DNA of 64,000 nucleotides from Chitinophaga pendula (GCF_020386615.1 NZ_CP077769.1:1860001-1924000), one strand, 5' to 3'. Shown: positions 8,461-17,242, counted from the stretch's first letter. A program made the numbers and translations. The notes: generated by a model from the letters alone, not told the origin.

Positions 8461-9456
8461 ATGCAGCAAAAAGAGATCGATCCGCAACTATTACAAAAAT
8501 ATCTTGAGGGCACTTGCTCTCCCGAAGAGTGGCAGCAGGTGTATAACTACCTGTACGATCAGGCGTATGCGGATAGTTTAGCAGCAAACATGCAGCAGGA
8601 CTGGCATCATATGATGGCGCAGCAGCTGCCGGCACCTGCTCCTGAAAAATATGATACTTTCCTGCGAAAAACCGGCCAGACAGCTTCCCCGGTACTAACA
8701 TTATCACCTTGGCGTAAGACTTTGCGCTGGACGGCTGCTGCTGCGGTTGCGCTGCTGGTGATAACAGGGGGTTGGTATTGGCAAAGGCATCGACAGGAAC
8801 AGCAGGCTTTTATGGCGTTGCAATGGCATTCCCTGCACAATGAACAAGGGCATTCCAGCGTCATCATCCTGCCCGATAGCTCCCGCGTCTTCCTGGGCGC
8901 TGGTAGTACGCTGCGTTATCAGCATAATTTTAATGACGCTAACAGGGATCTCTATCTGGAAGGGGAGGCTTACTTTGTCGTAAAACACGGCGGTACGCAA
9001 CCTTTCCGGGTAACAACAGGCAAGATAACCACTACAGATGTCGGCACTGAATTCAATATCAGGTACGTACCCAATATCAGCACCATCGACATCTCCGTTG
9101 CAAAAGGAGAAGTAGCGGTATCCCATGGTAATAACACTACTGCTTTGCTGCAATCAGAAAGGTTAAGATATGAAATGGCTACGGGTAAAGCCATCAAAGA
9201 AAAAATCACAACAAATGAAGCAGTAGGAGGTTGGAGGAACGGACAACTCAGCTTCCAGCACCAACGTCTGCAAACCGTCATGCAAGAACTTGAAAGGCAC
9301 TATGGTACTACTATTCACCTGGATACCACTACTACCGGAAATATTACGATCACCAGCACCATAGTGGAAGCCTCTCTGGAGGACGCATTGGATATCATCT
9401 GCACCGCTGCAGGTGTACACTACACAAAACAAGGCAACATCATCACGATCAGGTAA
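8461..9456 (+). CDS. FecR family anti-sigma factor
   Basis: A 331-residue membrane protein. A cytoplasmic N-terminal part (1-80, includes the PQLLQKYLEG anti-sigma segment), one transmembrane helix (about 83-101, WTAAAAVALLVITGG), then the periplasmic FecR domain (LPDSSRVFLGAGSTLRY, LEGEAYFVV, GTEFNI) and a C-terminal DUF4974 domain (QLSFQHQRLQTVMQELERHYG to the end), the part thought to contact the STN domain of the receptor. It sits between its cognate sigma factor and the SusC gene. It would hold the sigma factor at the membrane until SusC signals. Confidence 0.92.
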   Translation: MQQKEIDPQLLQKYLEGTCSPEEWQQVYNYLYDQAYADSLAANMQQDWHHMMAQQLPAPAPEKYDTFLRKTGQTASPVLTLSPWRKTLRWTAAAAVALLVITGGWYWQRHRQEQQAFMALQWHSLHNEQGHSSVIILPDSSRVFLGAGSTLRYQHNFNDANRDLYLEGEAYFVVKHGGTQPFRVTTGKITTTDVGTEFNIRYVPNISTIDISVAKGEVAVSHGNNTTALLQSERLRYEMATGKAIKEKITTNEAVGGWRNGQLSFQHQRLQTVMQELERHYGTTIHLDTTTTGNITITSTIVEASLEDALDIICTAAGVHYTKQGNIITIR

Positions 9457-9563
9457 CTATTATTATTTAACACAAGGGGACTATTTCTCAGAGCTGCTCC
9501 GTTGTCACCACAACGGATAAGGCCATCCCGTATCTATTGCTGAAAATTATTTAATCAGAACGT

Positions 9564-12500
9564 ATGTATAACAAAAGTACGCCACACATTACAGGCCGCA
9601 TGCTAACTTGGTTGGTTTGCCTGCTGCTGCTTTCCGGAAAAATAGCACAAGCCCAGCAGGCCACCAATGCGGTCACGATTCAGCTGAGGAATGCCAGTAT
9701 CGAACAGGCCTGTTCTGCCATCGAGAAAGCAGCCGGCATCACATTCACCTACAATGATAGCAAATTACGCCTCTATAAAGGCACCATCTCACTTGAAACA
9801 ACAGCACCACTTACCGATATTCTGAACCGTATCTTTAACGGCAGCGCCCTGAAATGGTCGCTGAAGGGAAAAATGGTTGTGCTTACGGAAGATCCGGAGT
9901 ACAAACAGCAACGTACTGACAACGAAAAAAAAGGCCGCGTTACCGGCGTTGTTACTGAAGCCAGCACGGCTACCCCGGTGCCCGGCGTAGTAGTGCGCTC
10001 CGGTAAATACGCTGCTGTAACGGATGCCCAGGGGCATTACGACCTGGCACTGCCGGTAGGTAAATCTGATCTTTCCCTGAGTCATGTGAGCTACGGTACG
10101 CAGCTGGTAAAAGGTATCCGGGTAGACGAAGACCAGGTACTCAACCAGGATGTAGCATTGTCTATCTCTAACAGCGACTTGAAAGGGGTTGTAGTAGTAG
10201 GATATGGCAAACAATCCCGTAAGCTGCTGACCAGCTCCATTACCACAGTAGGCAATGGCGATTTTAACAAAGGGAACTTCAACAATCCGGCTCAGCTGTT
10301 GCAAGGCAAAGTAGCTGGTTTGACCATCACCCGCTCCGGTGATCCGAATGCGGCCCCTTCCGTAACCCTCAGAGGTCCATCTACACTCCGTACCGGTGCT
10401 GCCCAGGAGCCTTTCTATGTAATAGATGGTATTCCCGGTGCGGATATCCGCCTGGTAGCACCCGATGATATCGCTACCATCGACGTACTGAAAGATGCTT
10501 CTGCTACGGCGATCTACGGTACCAGGGCTACCAACGGGGTGATCATTATCACCACCAAAAGAGGTAGTGAAGGACAACTGCAACTGAATTACGCTACCTA
10601 TGTATCTTTCGAAAGTGTAGCACGTCGTATCAAAATGATGGATGCTAACCAGCTGAATGACTACCTCGGGAAAAATAACCTGGCACAGGATCCCTCTGAT
10701 AAACAAGGCGCCAATACAGACTGGCAGAAGGAAATATCCCGCAACGCGGTGTCTCAGAACCATTACCTCTCTATGAGCGGTGGTGCTAAGAATACAGTGT
10801 TCAATGCCTCCCTCAACTATTTTGACAACAAAGGTATACTGAAAGGCAGCCAGCTGAAACGTATCATCGGCCGAGCTACTGTAGAGCAGCGAATGTTTGA
10901 GGATCACCTGCGTCTTGGCCTCAACATTGCCTCTACCAACAGTACCAGCAATATCATCCCTAATCAGGATATCGTACTGTACAACAGCATGCGTTACCTG
11001 CCTACTGTACCCGTAAGACAGCCGAATGGCGCTTATACCGAAAACCTGCAACGGGTGCAGTACTACAACCCGGTAGCGCTGATGGACAACGCCTGGCAAA
11101 AGAACGAAAGTAAGGTGAGTGTAATAAATGCTTATGCGACGGTGAAGCTGCCCTGGGGTTTTAAGTATGACCTGAATGTTACTTCACAGACAGAACAATT
11201 GAATACCGGCGCCTACTATACCAGTCAGTATACGTTGAAAACAGGTATTAACGGAGAGGCGATCCGTTCTGCCTACCAGAACAAGAAGACCATCCTAGAG
11301 TCATTCTTCACTTTTGATAAGAAACTGGGACAGCACGATATCAATCTGCTGGGTGGCTATAGCTGGCAGGAGGATGTGAATGGCGATGGTTTCCAGGCTA
11401 ATAACCAAAACTTCCCGACGGATGCATTGGGGTATATGAACATCGGTCTTGGTAACCCTGCTGCTGGTTTTAAAACAGATTTTGGTCCGAACGACTACCA
11501 GAAATTACGCCTCATCTCTTTCTATGTGAGAGGTAAGTACAACCTGGGCAACAAATATCTGCTGCAGGCTTCTGTGAGGAGGGATGCTTCTTCTGCATTC
11601 GGTATCAACAACCGTTGGGCGACCTTCCCGGCCGTATCATTGGCCTGGCGTGTGATCCAGGAGCCATTCATGCAGCACCAGCAGCTCTTCAATGACCTGA
11701 AATTACGTGTAGGCTATGGTGTGACTGGTAACTCTCTCGGCTTCAACCCGATGATCTCCAAATTCCGTAACAGTACGACCGGTACTTTCTTCTACAACGG
11801 TCAGTTTGTAAATGCGATCGGACCTTCCCAGAATGCTAACCCTGATCTTAAATGGGAGAAGACGGCTATGCTCAACGTAGGTGTAGACTTTTCTATCCTG
11901 AAAGGGAAGATAAATGGTAGCATTGAATATTACGACAAAAAGACGACAGACCTGATCTGGTACTATACGGTATCTACCACCCAGTTCGCCACTAATACCT
12001 TCACGGCAAACGTGGGTTCCATCTCCAACAAAGGGATAGAGCTGACACTGGATGCCACGCCGGTACAGACTAAAAAGTTCAGCTGGAATACCTCCTTTAA
12101 CCTGGCACACAACCGCAACGTGCTGCTGTCCTTATCCAATGACCGCTTCAAGCTGGATTCTATCTTCCAGGCAGAGCCAGGTGGTCAGGGACAGACAGGT
12201 TCTATGGTACAGATACTGAAATCCGGTTATCCGGTAGGGCAGTTCTTTACCCTGAGATATGCCGGTAAAAATGAGAACGGCGTATCCCAGTTTTACGGTA
12301 AAGACGGTAAACTGACCACCTCTCCACAGAATTTCAAAGACTATTTCTATGCAGGGAATGCGCAGCCTAAACTGTTGCTGGGATGGAACAACTCCTTCCG
12401 TTATGGCAACTTCGACCTGAATATCTTCCTGCGTGCTTCCCTGGGAGGCAAGATCATGAATGCTACCCTGGCAGATCTCAACAGACCGGATGATGTACGC

Positions 12501-12815
12501 AGCTATAACCTGCCTGCTTCTTCTGCTGATGAATCTCCCAGAGATGGTAATGCTTACAAGTATTCCGACAGATATATTGAGAATGCTTCTTATCTGCGCC
12601 TGGATAACATGACCCTGGGTTATACGTTCCAGCATTTCCGTAAGAACATCCGCAGTATCCGCCTGTATGTGTCTGGCAACAACCTCGGTATCCTGACCGG
12701 CTACAAAGGCATAGATCCTGAATTGAACCTCGGTGGCCTCACGCCTGGTATAGACAACAAAAACTATTATCCGCGCACCAGGGCTTTCCTATTCGGACTG
12801 AATGCTTCCTTTTAA
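9564..12815 (+). CDS. SusC/RagA TonB-linked outer membrane receptor with STN signalling domain
   Basis: A 1083-residue receptor. Signal peptide 1-31 (ends AQAQQ); STN domain about 36-108 (IEQACSAIEKAAGITFTY), the signalling domain that works with FecR; carboxypeptidase-regulatory-like domain about 126-208; plug from about 215, with the SusC hallmark LKDASATAIYGTRATNGV near 307-325; a 22-strand barrel to the terminal aromatic SF. It pairs with the SusD lipoprotein 23 bases downstream to import an oligomer too large for porins. The ligand is not known; no glycoside hydrolase is in the same operon, though the chitinase/glucanase pair is just upstream. Confidence 0.94.
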   Translation: MYNKSTPHITGRMLTWLVCLLLLSGKIAQAQQATNAVTIQLRNASIEQACSAIEKAAGITFTYNDSKLRLYKGTISLETTAPLTDILNRIFNGSALKWSLKGKMVVLTEDPEYKQQRTDNEKKGRVTGVVTEASTATPVPGVVVRSGKYAAVTDAQGHYDLALPVGKSDLSLSHVSYGTQLVKGIRVDEDQVLNQDVALSISNSDLKGVVVVGYGKQSRKLLTSSITTVGNGDFNKGNFNNPAQLLQGKVAGLTITRSGDPNAAPSVTLRGPSTLRTGAAQEPFYVIDGIPGADIRLVAPDDIATIDVLKDASATAIYGTRATNGVIIITTKRGSEGQLQLNYATYVSFESVARRIKMMDANQLNDYLGKNNLAQDPSDKQGANTDWQKEISRNAVSQNHYLSMSGGAKNTVFNASLNYFDNKGILKGSQLKRIIGRATVEQRMFEDHLRLGLNIASTNSTSNIIPNQDIVLYNSMRYLPTVPVRQPNGAYTENLQRVQYYNPVALMDNAWQKNESKVSVINAYATVKLPWGFKYDLNVTSQTEQLNTGAYYTSQYTLKTGINGEAIRSAYQNKKTILESFFTFDKKLGQHDINLLGGYSWQEDVNGDGFQANNQNFPTDALGYMNIGLGNPAAGFKTDFGPNDYQKLRLISFYVRGKYNLGNKYLLQASVRRDASSAFGINNRWATFPAVSLAWRVIQEPFMQHQQLFNDLKLRVGYGVTGNSLGFNPMISKFRNSTTGTFFYNGQFVNAIGPSQNANPDLKWEKTAMLNVGVDFSILKGKINGSIEYYDKKTTDLIWYYTVSTTQFATNTFTANVGSISNKGIELTLDATPVQTKKFSWNTSFNLAHNRNVLLSLSNDRFKLDSIFQAEPGGQGQTGSMVQILKSGYPVGQFFTLRYAGKNENGVSQFYGKDGKLTTSPQNFKDYFYAGNAQPKLLLGWNNSFRYGNFDLNIFLRASLGGKIMNATLADLNRPDDVRSYNLPASSADESPRDGNAYKYSDRYIENASYLRLDNMTLGYTFQHFRKNIRSIRLYVSGNNLGILTGYKGIDPELNLGGLTPGIDNKNYYPRTRAFLFGLNASF

Positions 12816-12838
12816 TACACCGATCAAAAAATATTGAC

Positions 12839-14422
12839 ATGAAGAAGTGGAACTTTAAATATACCCTCCTGGCTGCCTGCCCTTTGTTGCTGGCAACTGC
12901 CTGTACTAAAATAGATGTGCCGGTAGAGAATGAACTGACACCGGATAACTTCCCGAAGACGGAAAAACAGATGATCCTGGCAACAGGGCCTGCTTATGTA
13001 CAGTTTCGTAACTCGTATGCTACTTCCTTCTGGCAGCTGCAGACATTGAGTACGGATGAGGCGATCCTGCCCAGCCGTGCCGGTGGGTGGTACGATGGTG
13101 GCCGTTATCAGCAGATGCACTATCATAACTGGACGGCAGACAATGCGATCGTCGCCGACAGCTGGAACTGGGGATTCTCTACTATCAGTACCTGTAACCG
13201 TATCCTCTGGCAACTGGAAAAGGCGGACGAGACGCCCTTTAAAAAGACCGTTATCGCGGAGTTGCGTACACTGAGAGCGATCTCGCTGTACTTTATGATG
13301 GATGCTTATGGTAATATACCCGTTCCTGTTACCTTCGGAAGTGCAGACCTGCCGGTACAGAAGAAAAGAACCGATGTGTTTGCCTTTATCGAAAAGGAGA
13401 TACAGGAAGTAATACCGCAGCTAAGCACTGCCAACGATGCGACTACGTATGGTCGTCCTAATAAATTCACGGCTTTTGCGTTATTGGCTAAAATGTACCT
13501 GAACGCTACGCAGTACGATCAGGCCCCGAAATATACGCAGGCAGTAGCGATGTGCGACAGTATCATCGTATCTCGTAAATACGACCTGGAAGATGATTTT
13601 GTGAAGATGTTCTATCCGGACAATGGTCCCCGTGTAAAAGAGTTCATCTTTGCGGTACCTTACGACCAGGCGAATGCCAAAGGCTGCCAGTTCTCCTGGA
13701 TGTCGCTGCACCCGGCATTGCAGCCTAAATATAACCTGGCCTACCGCCTGAGTAACCCCGTAAGTACGCTCCCCGCTTACTATGCACAGTTCAACCTGGC
13801 CGGCGACGTACGTAATGATATGTGGCTTATAGGTAAACAGTCGTTCTTTGATGGCAGACCGATCATCATCAAAACCACCAAGAAAGGGCTGGATAATAAC
13901 TACAACGGACCTGATCCTACCGCTCCGGTTGACTTCCAGCTGGAATTTACCCCGAATGTAACGCTGGTGAATGCGGACCGTTTTGAAGTAGGAGGAGATG
14001 AGCTTGGAAAAGCCAAAGGTATCCGCAACATCAAATACTATCCGGATGTAACGGCTACCAGCAGGGATCAAAGCAACGACGTAGCGGTGTTCAGGTATGC
14101 TGATGTGCTGCTCATGAAAGCAGAGGCGGAGTTGAGAGGCGCTGCCGTAACCAATGGAGAAACCCCCGAAAGTCTCGTGAACCAGATCCGTACCAAACGT
14201 AAAGCTACTACCGTTGGTACTATCACCCTCGATGAACTGCTGATGGAAAGAGCCCGCGAACTGAACTGGGAAGGCTGGCGCAGGAATGACCTGATCCGCT
14301 ATGGAAAGTATGAAGGCAGCTGGGGATATAAGACAGATAATAACACCTTTAAAAGAATATTCCCGATCCCTTCTGCTGAAAGCATCTTAAACCCTTCATT
14401 GCAGCAGAACCCGGGGTACTAA
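12839..14422 (+). CDS. RagB/SusD family nutrient-binding lipoprotein
   Basis: A 527-residue surface lipoprotein, lipobox LATAC (Cys22). It has the SusD-like TPR N-terminal part (RILWQLEKADETPFK, AELRTLRAISLYFMMDAYGNIPVP) and the C-terminal signature of the family (RYADVLLMKAEAELRG, MERARELNWEGWRRNDLIRYGK). It caps the SusC barrel and binds ligand. The gene is 23 bases after its SusC partner and 36 bases before the Vps62-like gene, which makes an operon. Confidence 0.94.
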   Translation: MKKWNFKYTLLAACPLLLATACTKIDVPVENELTPDNFPKTEKQMILATGPAYVQFRNSYATSFWQLQTLSTDEAILPSRAGGWYDGGRYQQMHYHNWTADNAIVADSWNWGFSTISTCNRILWQLEKADETPFKKTVIAELRTLRAISLYFMMDAYGNIPVPVTFGSADLPVQKKRTDVFAFIEKEIQEVIPQLSTANDATTYGRPNKFTAFALLAKMYLNATQYDQAPKYTQAVAMCDSIIVSRKYDLEDDFVKMFYPDNGPRVKEFIFAVPYDQANAKGCQFSWMSLHPALQPKYNLAYRLSNPVSTLPAYYAQFNLAGDVRNDMWLIGKQSFFDGRPIIIKTTKKGLDNNYNGPDPTAPVDFQLEFTPNVTLVNADRFEVGGDELGKAKGIRNIKYYPDVTATSRDQSNDVAVFRYADVLLMKAEAELRGAAVTNGETPESLVNQIRTKRKATTVGTITLDELLMERARELNWEGWRRNDLIRYGKYEGSWGYKTDNNTFKRIFPIPSAESILNPSLQQNPGY

Positions 14423-14458
14423 TGCAAATTATCTATTCTATAATTAAACCTTAACCAC

Positions 14459-15364
14459 ATGAAAAAACATCACGTTCTCCTGTTGGGCAGCTTTATCACG
14501 TTGCTGTTCTCCCAATGTAGCAAACAGGGTGACCTCGACGGATTGACCCCAGATGGCAGGAAGGCGAAGACGGAAGGAATGGGCTGTAATTGTACGGAAA
14601 GTGGTCGTAAGATCACCGGAACGCAGGCAGAAGCTCTTGCCAAAGCATTCGCACCACTCCTGAAATTTGACCAGGCGTCGCCGGACTATCCTACCAGCGT
14701 AATGGATGTCTGGAACGCTACCAGCCCAGCCAGCATTGTTTGTGGCGGCAAGCTGGTACTTACAGACAGGACGGCACCAAGAAGCATGAACTTTCCTACT
14801 TATTACGAGGTGCAGTCTAATCCCAACGATCCTAACAAAGTCTTTATCGACTATTGGTGGGTGTACAAAAGACAGGAGAATTGTTTTGCCGACCAGGGTG
14901 GTCATGATTATGACTTAGAGCATACCGTGATCCAGGTTAACAAAGCAACGCAACAGGCTATCAGCGTTACCTACTTCCAGCATGCTGGTTGGTATACCAA
15001 AAAAGCCAATGCCGTGATGGACAATAACAGGGTGGCCATATTTGTAGGTAAGATCGCGCATGGTTCCTACCATAACCGTAATACCATCAGCTTCCCCGGC
15101 TACTCTTGCAGCTACTGGGGAGACTATCGTAACCCGAACGGCGACAAAGACTATGTACAGACTACCAACAACCTGGTACAGATGTCTTGCAGCATCGATC
15201 AGTTCAACTTCGATGGTAACTGGGGTGATCCGGGTAAAGGGCCTTTGTTCCGCGACAGGGCTTACTGGAACTATAAAACCTGCCGGGGCACCGATGGCCT
15301 CTTTGGCCAGGATGGATGCAGCGCGAGCGACTACGATCAGAATGCGCTGATCGGCAATCTGTAA
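14459..15364 (+). CDS. Vps62-like secreted lipoprotein, cargo of first uptake operon
   Basis: A 301-residue exported protein with lipobox LLFSQC (Cys20) and a second Cys pair (GCNC) soon after. From about residue 60 it follows the Vps62/NPP1-like pattern: FAPLLKFDQASPDYPTS near the start and GHDYDLEHTVIQV in the middle, equivalent to the HDWE-type segment of the NPP1/Vps62 superfamily (the exact HDWE is not kept). Six more Cys in the C-terminal half suggest disulfides. It ends the SusCD operon and is followed by a strong terminator, so it is probably a surface protein tied to the same substrate. Function is unknown; family assignment is from motif memory only. Confidence 0.55.
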   Translation: MKKHHVLLLGSFITLLFSQCSKQGDLDGLTPDGRKAKTEGMGCNCTESGRKITGTQAEALAKAFAPLLKFDQASPDYPTSVMDVWNATSPASIVCGGKLVLTDRTAPRSMNFPTYYEVQSNPNDPNKVFIDYWWVYKRQENCFADQGGHDYDLEHTVIQVNKATQQAISVTYFQHAGWYTKKANAVMDNNRVAIFVGKIAHGSYHNRNTISFPGYSCSYWGDYRNPNGDKDYVQTTNNLVQMSCSIDQFNFDGNWGDPGKGPLFRDRAYWNYKTCRGTDGLFGQDGCSASDYDQNALIGNL

Positions 15365-15399
15365 GCAGGAGCATACAAACAATACAGCATCTTTAGGGA

Positions 15400-15428
15400 G
15401 GGCTGACCAAAAAGGTCAGCCCTTTTTT
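15400..15428 (+). terminator. Strong intrinsic terminator of first uptake operon
   Basis: A perfect 9-bp stem GGGCTGACC/GGTCAGCCC (15400-15408 with 15414-15422), loop AAAAA, then six T. It ends the sigma/FecR-controlled SusCD operon. Confidence 0.92.
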
Positions 15429-15498
15429 GCTTTATGCTGTTGACTACCAGTCTTTTGTGTTATTTCTTTATCTTAATGGATTGATTGTTAGCTTGTTA

Positions 15499-15686
15499 TG
15501 TACCCTTTGTATAAGCGTTCTATAAGCGTTGTATAAGCATTGTATAAGCTGGCTATAGTCATTGTATAGGCAAGGTATACCGATTCTATAGCTATTGTAT
15601 AAGTTTGGATAGGGTTAGCTTATACAATGACTATACGAATGTTATACGAATGATACAGGAGCGCTATAGGAATGATATAGGAACGG
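15499..15686. repeat. 11-bp-period TATA array with reversed polarity (giant imperfect palindrome)
   Basis: From 15510, TATA starts occur at 15510, 15521, 15532, 15543, 15554, 15565, 15576, 15587 and 15598, all 11 bases apart. After one degenerate unit they resume at 15621 (a 23-base step, 11+12) and continue at 15632, 15643, 15654 (TACA), 15665 and 15676. Left units read TATAAGCRTTG or similar; right units read TATACGAATGA or TATAGGAATGA, near the reverse complement of the left ones. The halves pair around an axis near 15611, best in 15594-15603 with 15619-15628 (10 bp perfect). Units at 15488 and 15499 look like decayed copies. TAA/TAG in the units gives stops in all frames, so it is non-coding. 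Confidence 0.85.
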
Positions 15687-15783
15687 GACCTGTGGAAATG
15701 ATTTTTTTAATATGTGGCGCCGATGTGTTTATTTTGTTGTTAACCGATTCTGTTACTGACTATCATCATTCATCCCGGACCTT

Positions 15784-16082
15784 ATGAGGCGAATTATTCA
15801 ACTTCTTGCTGCTGGTTTTCTTACTGTAGGTATTGTGGATATGCCTATCAACGGTACCTTGCCTTCCCGTGTGGGCGCTTATGCCGCCGGGGATACGATG
15901 ATCTCAATAACCTGCGTTTTGTATTGCCGCCGAAGGCAGTAGAATCGCTGATCGCTAACAACTGGGCGTTTGCGGCCGAGGTAGCGAATGAATTATGTTT
16001 TCAGTGTAAATACGTCAATCAGTATAGCAAGAGTACAATGGCTAAATTTATAAATTTCAATTTATTAAGCGATTGGGGATAA
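15784..16082 (+). pseudogene. Frameshifted coding remnant
   Basis: An ATG at 15784 opens a frame with a signal-like start (RRIIQLLAAGFLTVG) that stops after about 50 codons. From about 15890 a different frame reads well to TAA at 16082, with segments GYDDLNNLRFVLPPKAVESL and ANNWAFAAEVANELCF. Codon use of the two parts is like that of real genes here. The simplest reading is a small exported protein broken by a frameshift or deletion near 15890. I do not recognise the family. It may also be noise in an AT-rich stretch. Confidence 0.3.
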
Positions 16083-16238
16083 TGGGTCTCAAAGCTAAAA
16101 TTCCAACAGAATGAAAAAGTCCTTCAGAACGGATCAGCAGGCAGAAAGCCGACCCGGGTCGGTTTAAATTCTTCCCCTTATAACCAATAAGAATATACTG
16201 GAATAAAAAATTGTTCCCCTTAAAAAAAATCACTACTT
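16083..16238. other. Gene-free stretch with a 14-bp palindrome
   Basis: No gene seen. CCGACCCGGGTCGG at 16149-16162 is a perfect palindrome followed by TTTAAATTCTT and may act as a weak terminator for the remnant upstream. Confidence 0.3.
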
Positions 16239-16463
16239 TCATTTATATAGAATGAACCTGATTTGTTGGCCGACAAGAGATAGATCACCTGAAACAACAT
16301 TCATCGTAATCCTGTAATCACAATACCCACGTAACCCTTCATCATTTTCATAGAACAGTACTGCATTGTTATGCCGCCTGGCAGTGATAACTGCATTATA
16401 CAGGGCCATGCCGAAAACCCTCAGAAACGAGTAGGCAATATCTTCATCTTTTACAAAAACCAT
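16239..16463 (-). CDS. Possible small protein divergent from peptide 2
   Basis: A 74-residue frame starting at ATG 16463, four bases upstream of the peptide 2 start on the other strand. Its composition (VKDEDIAYSFLRVFGMALYN, YENDEGLRGYCDYRI) looks protein-like rather than random. The IAYSFLRVFGM segment is antisense to the conserved element upstream of peptide 2; the matching strand at peptide 1 reads IAYSFLKVFGI, with one silent and one conservative (K/R) change. At peptide 1 the frame has no good start and loses similarity after this segment. So either this is a real gene with a relic copy near peptide 1, or the similarity is regulatory. No known family recognised. Confidence 0.3.
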   Translation of the reverse strand: MVFVKDEDIAYSFLRVFGMALYNAVITARRHNNAVLFYENDEGLRGYCDYRITMNVVSGDLSLVGQQIRFILYK

Positions 16464-16466
16464 CTT
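16400..16466 (+). promoter_or_regulatory. Conserved upstream element of peptide 2
   Basis: Bases 16408-16439 match the element upstream of peptide 1 at 30 of 32 positions. In the sense direction it encodes MPKTLRNE and TAG (16408-16434), 32 bases before the peptide start. GCAGT-GATA-ACTGC (16381-16394) is a small hairpin just upstream. AAACCAT shortly before the start codon is also shared with peptide 1. Confidence 0.5.
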
Positions 16467-16655
16467 ATGAAAAAGCAAACCATCCTCAAACGGTTCGATG
16501 CAATGTCCCGCAATGAACTGCACAAAGTAAACGGAGGCGGTAACAAAGTATCTCCTGATAAGTGTCCTTATGGTAAGAAATGCGGCAGCCACGCAGACTG
16601 TGGTCCATGTGCCTGCTGGCGACATACCGCTACCTGTAACGATTGGGTATTATAA
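16467..16655 (+). CDS. Double-glycine-leader six-cysteine peptide 2
   Basis: A 62-residue precursor. The frame is open upstream, but ATG 16467 gives the family start MKKQ and a leader ending MSRNELHKVNGG. The core has six Cys spaced C-x5-C-x5-C-x2-C-x1-C-x6-C, rich in Lys, Gly and His, ending in WVL. This spacing fits the inhibitor cystine knot consensus. It shares leader, Cys order and upstream element with peptide 1. It has no adjacent processing, transport or immunity gene. A perfect hairpin follows. Role is unknown: antimicrobial, signalling or metal-binding peptides are all possible. Confidence 0.78.
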   Translation: MKKQTILKRFDAMSRNELHKVNGGGNKVSPDKCPYGKKCGSHADCGPCACWRHTATCNDWVL

Positions 16656-16672
16656 TCACCCGGACCGGTAAA

Positions 16673-16701
16673 AGAAGCATGCCTTCAACAGGCATGCTTC
16701 T
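16673..16701. terminator. Hairpin after peptide 2
   Basis: A perfect 12-bp stem (16673-16684 with 16690-16701, AGAAGCATGCCT and its complement) with loop TCAAC. There is no long T tract, so it may be a terminator or an mRNA 3'-end protector. Confidence 0.6.
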
Positions 16702-16711
16702 ACCTGCATTA

Positions 16712-16975
16712 TCAATATTCTATAGATACATAAGGAGAACGATCCGAATCGTGCTGATAGGACGATCGGGGCCCTGATGTATCGCTGCTGTTGCTGTAGA
16801 TGATATTATCCAGCTCCCGGATATATTCCCGCCTCCCCGCAAAAGAGGAGACTACTAAACCCGCAAACAAATAACGATGAACAGATAATTGCCCGTACCC
16901 GGATAACAACGGATAAGATAAAGAAGGGAGTGTCGTACTCCAATAAAGAGACAGGATAAGAAAAACAGTTTTCAT
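16712..16975 (-). CDS. Possible small exported protein
   Basis: An 87-residue frame starting at ATG 16975 with a signal-like N-terminus (KTVFLILSLYWSTTLPSLSY) followed by a polar Ser/Tyr-rich C-terminus. No family is recognised. It lies between two Cys-rich peptide genes on the opposite strand. An overlapping out-of-frame ATG at 16994 opens a 62-codon frame that starts MPKTYLHEN, reminiscent of the mini-ORF at the peptide genes. Either or neither frame may be used. Confidence 0.3.
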   Translation of the reverse strand: MKTVFLILSLYWSTTLPSLSYPLLSGYGQLSVHRYLFAGLVVSSFAGRREYIRELDNIIYSNSSDTSGPRSSYQHDSDRSPYVSIEY

Positions 16976-17242
16976 GTAGATAGGTTTTTGGCATATCGGT
17001 TATGTCGGCATAATAGACTTGGCTAAAGCGCTCCTAAAGGCCCGTCCAATGGTAATTCGGTTAACAATATTGAGGTGCTCGGTTCAACAAATATAACTGG
17101 ATACCCTGCGTCCAGGATGCGTAAAATAATGCAAGAGATCGAAATTATAAGCTGTTTTGAATGCCTTTTCCATATATTTATTATATACATACTTCCCTGT
17201 CCGAAGAGCGATACATACCTGGTTTTAAACCCAATCCCACAT
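16976..17242. other. Upstream region of peptide 3
   Basis: AT-rich, no gene supported. The element shared by peptides 1 and 2 is not present; only AAACCC close to the start codon of peptide 3 resembles their AAACCAT. Confidence 0.3.

Noticed and set aside
9789..11099. A 436-codon open frame antisense to SusC
   Set aside because: Antisense to the conserved STN, plug and barrel regions of a sure SusC gene; no recognisable domain.
15499..15686. CRISPR array
   Set aside because: Units are contiguous 11-mers with no spacers and there are no cas genes.
15605..15787. A 60-codon frame through part of the TATA array
   Set aside because: The period-11 repeat forces amino-acid repeats by chance; stops occur in all frames of the left half.
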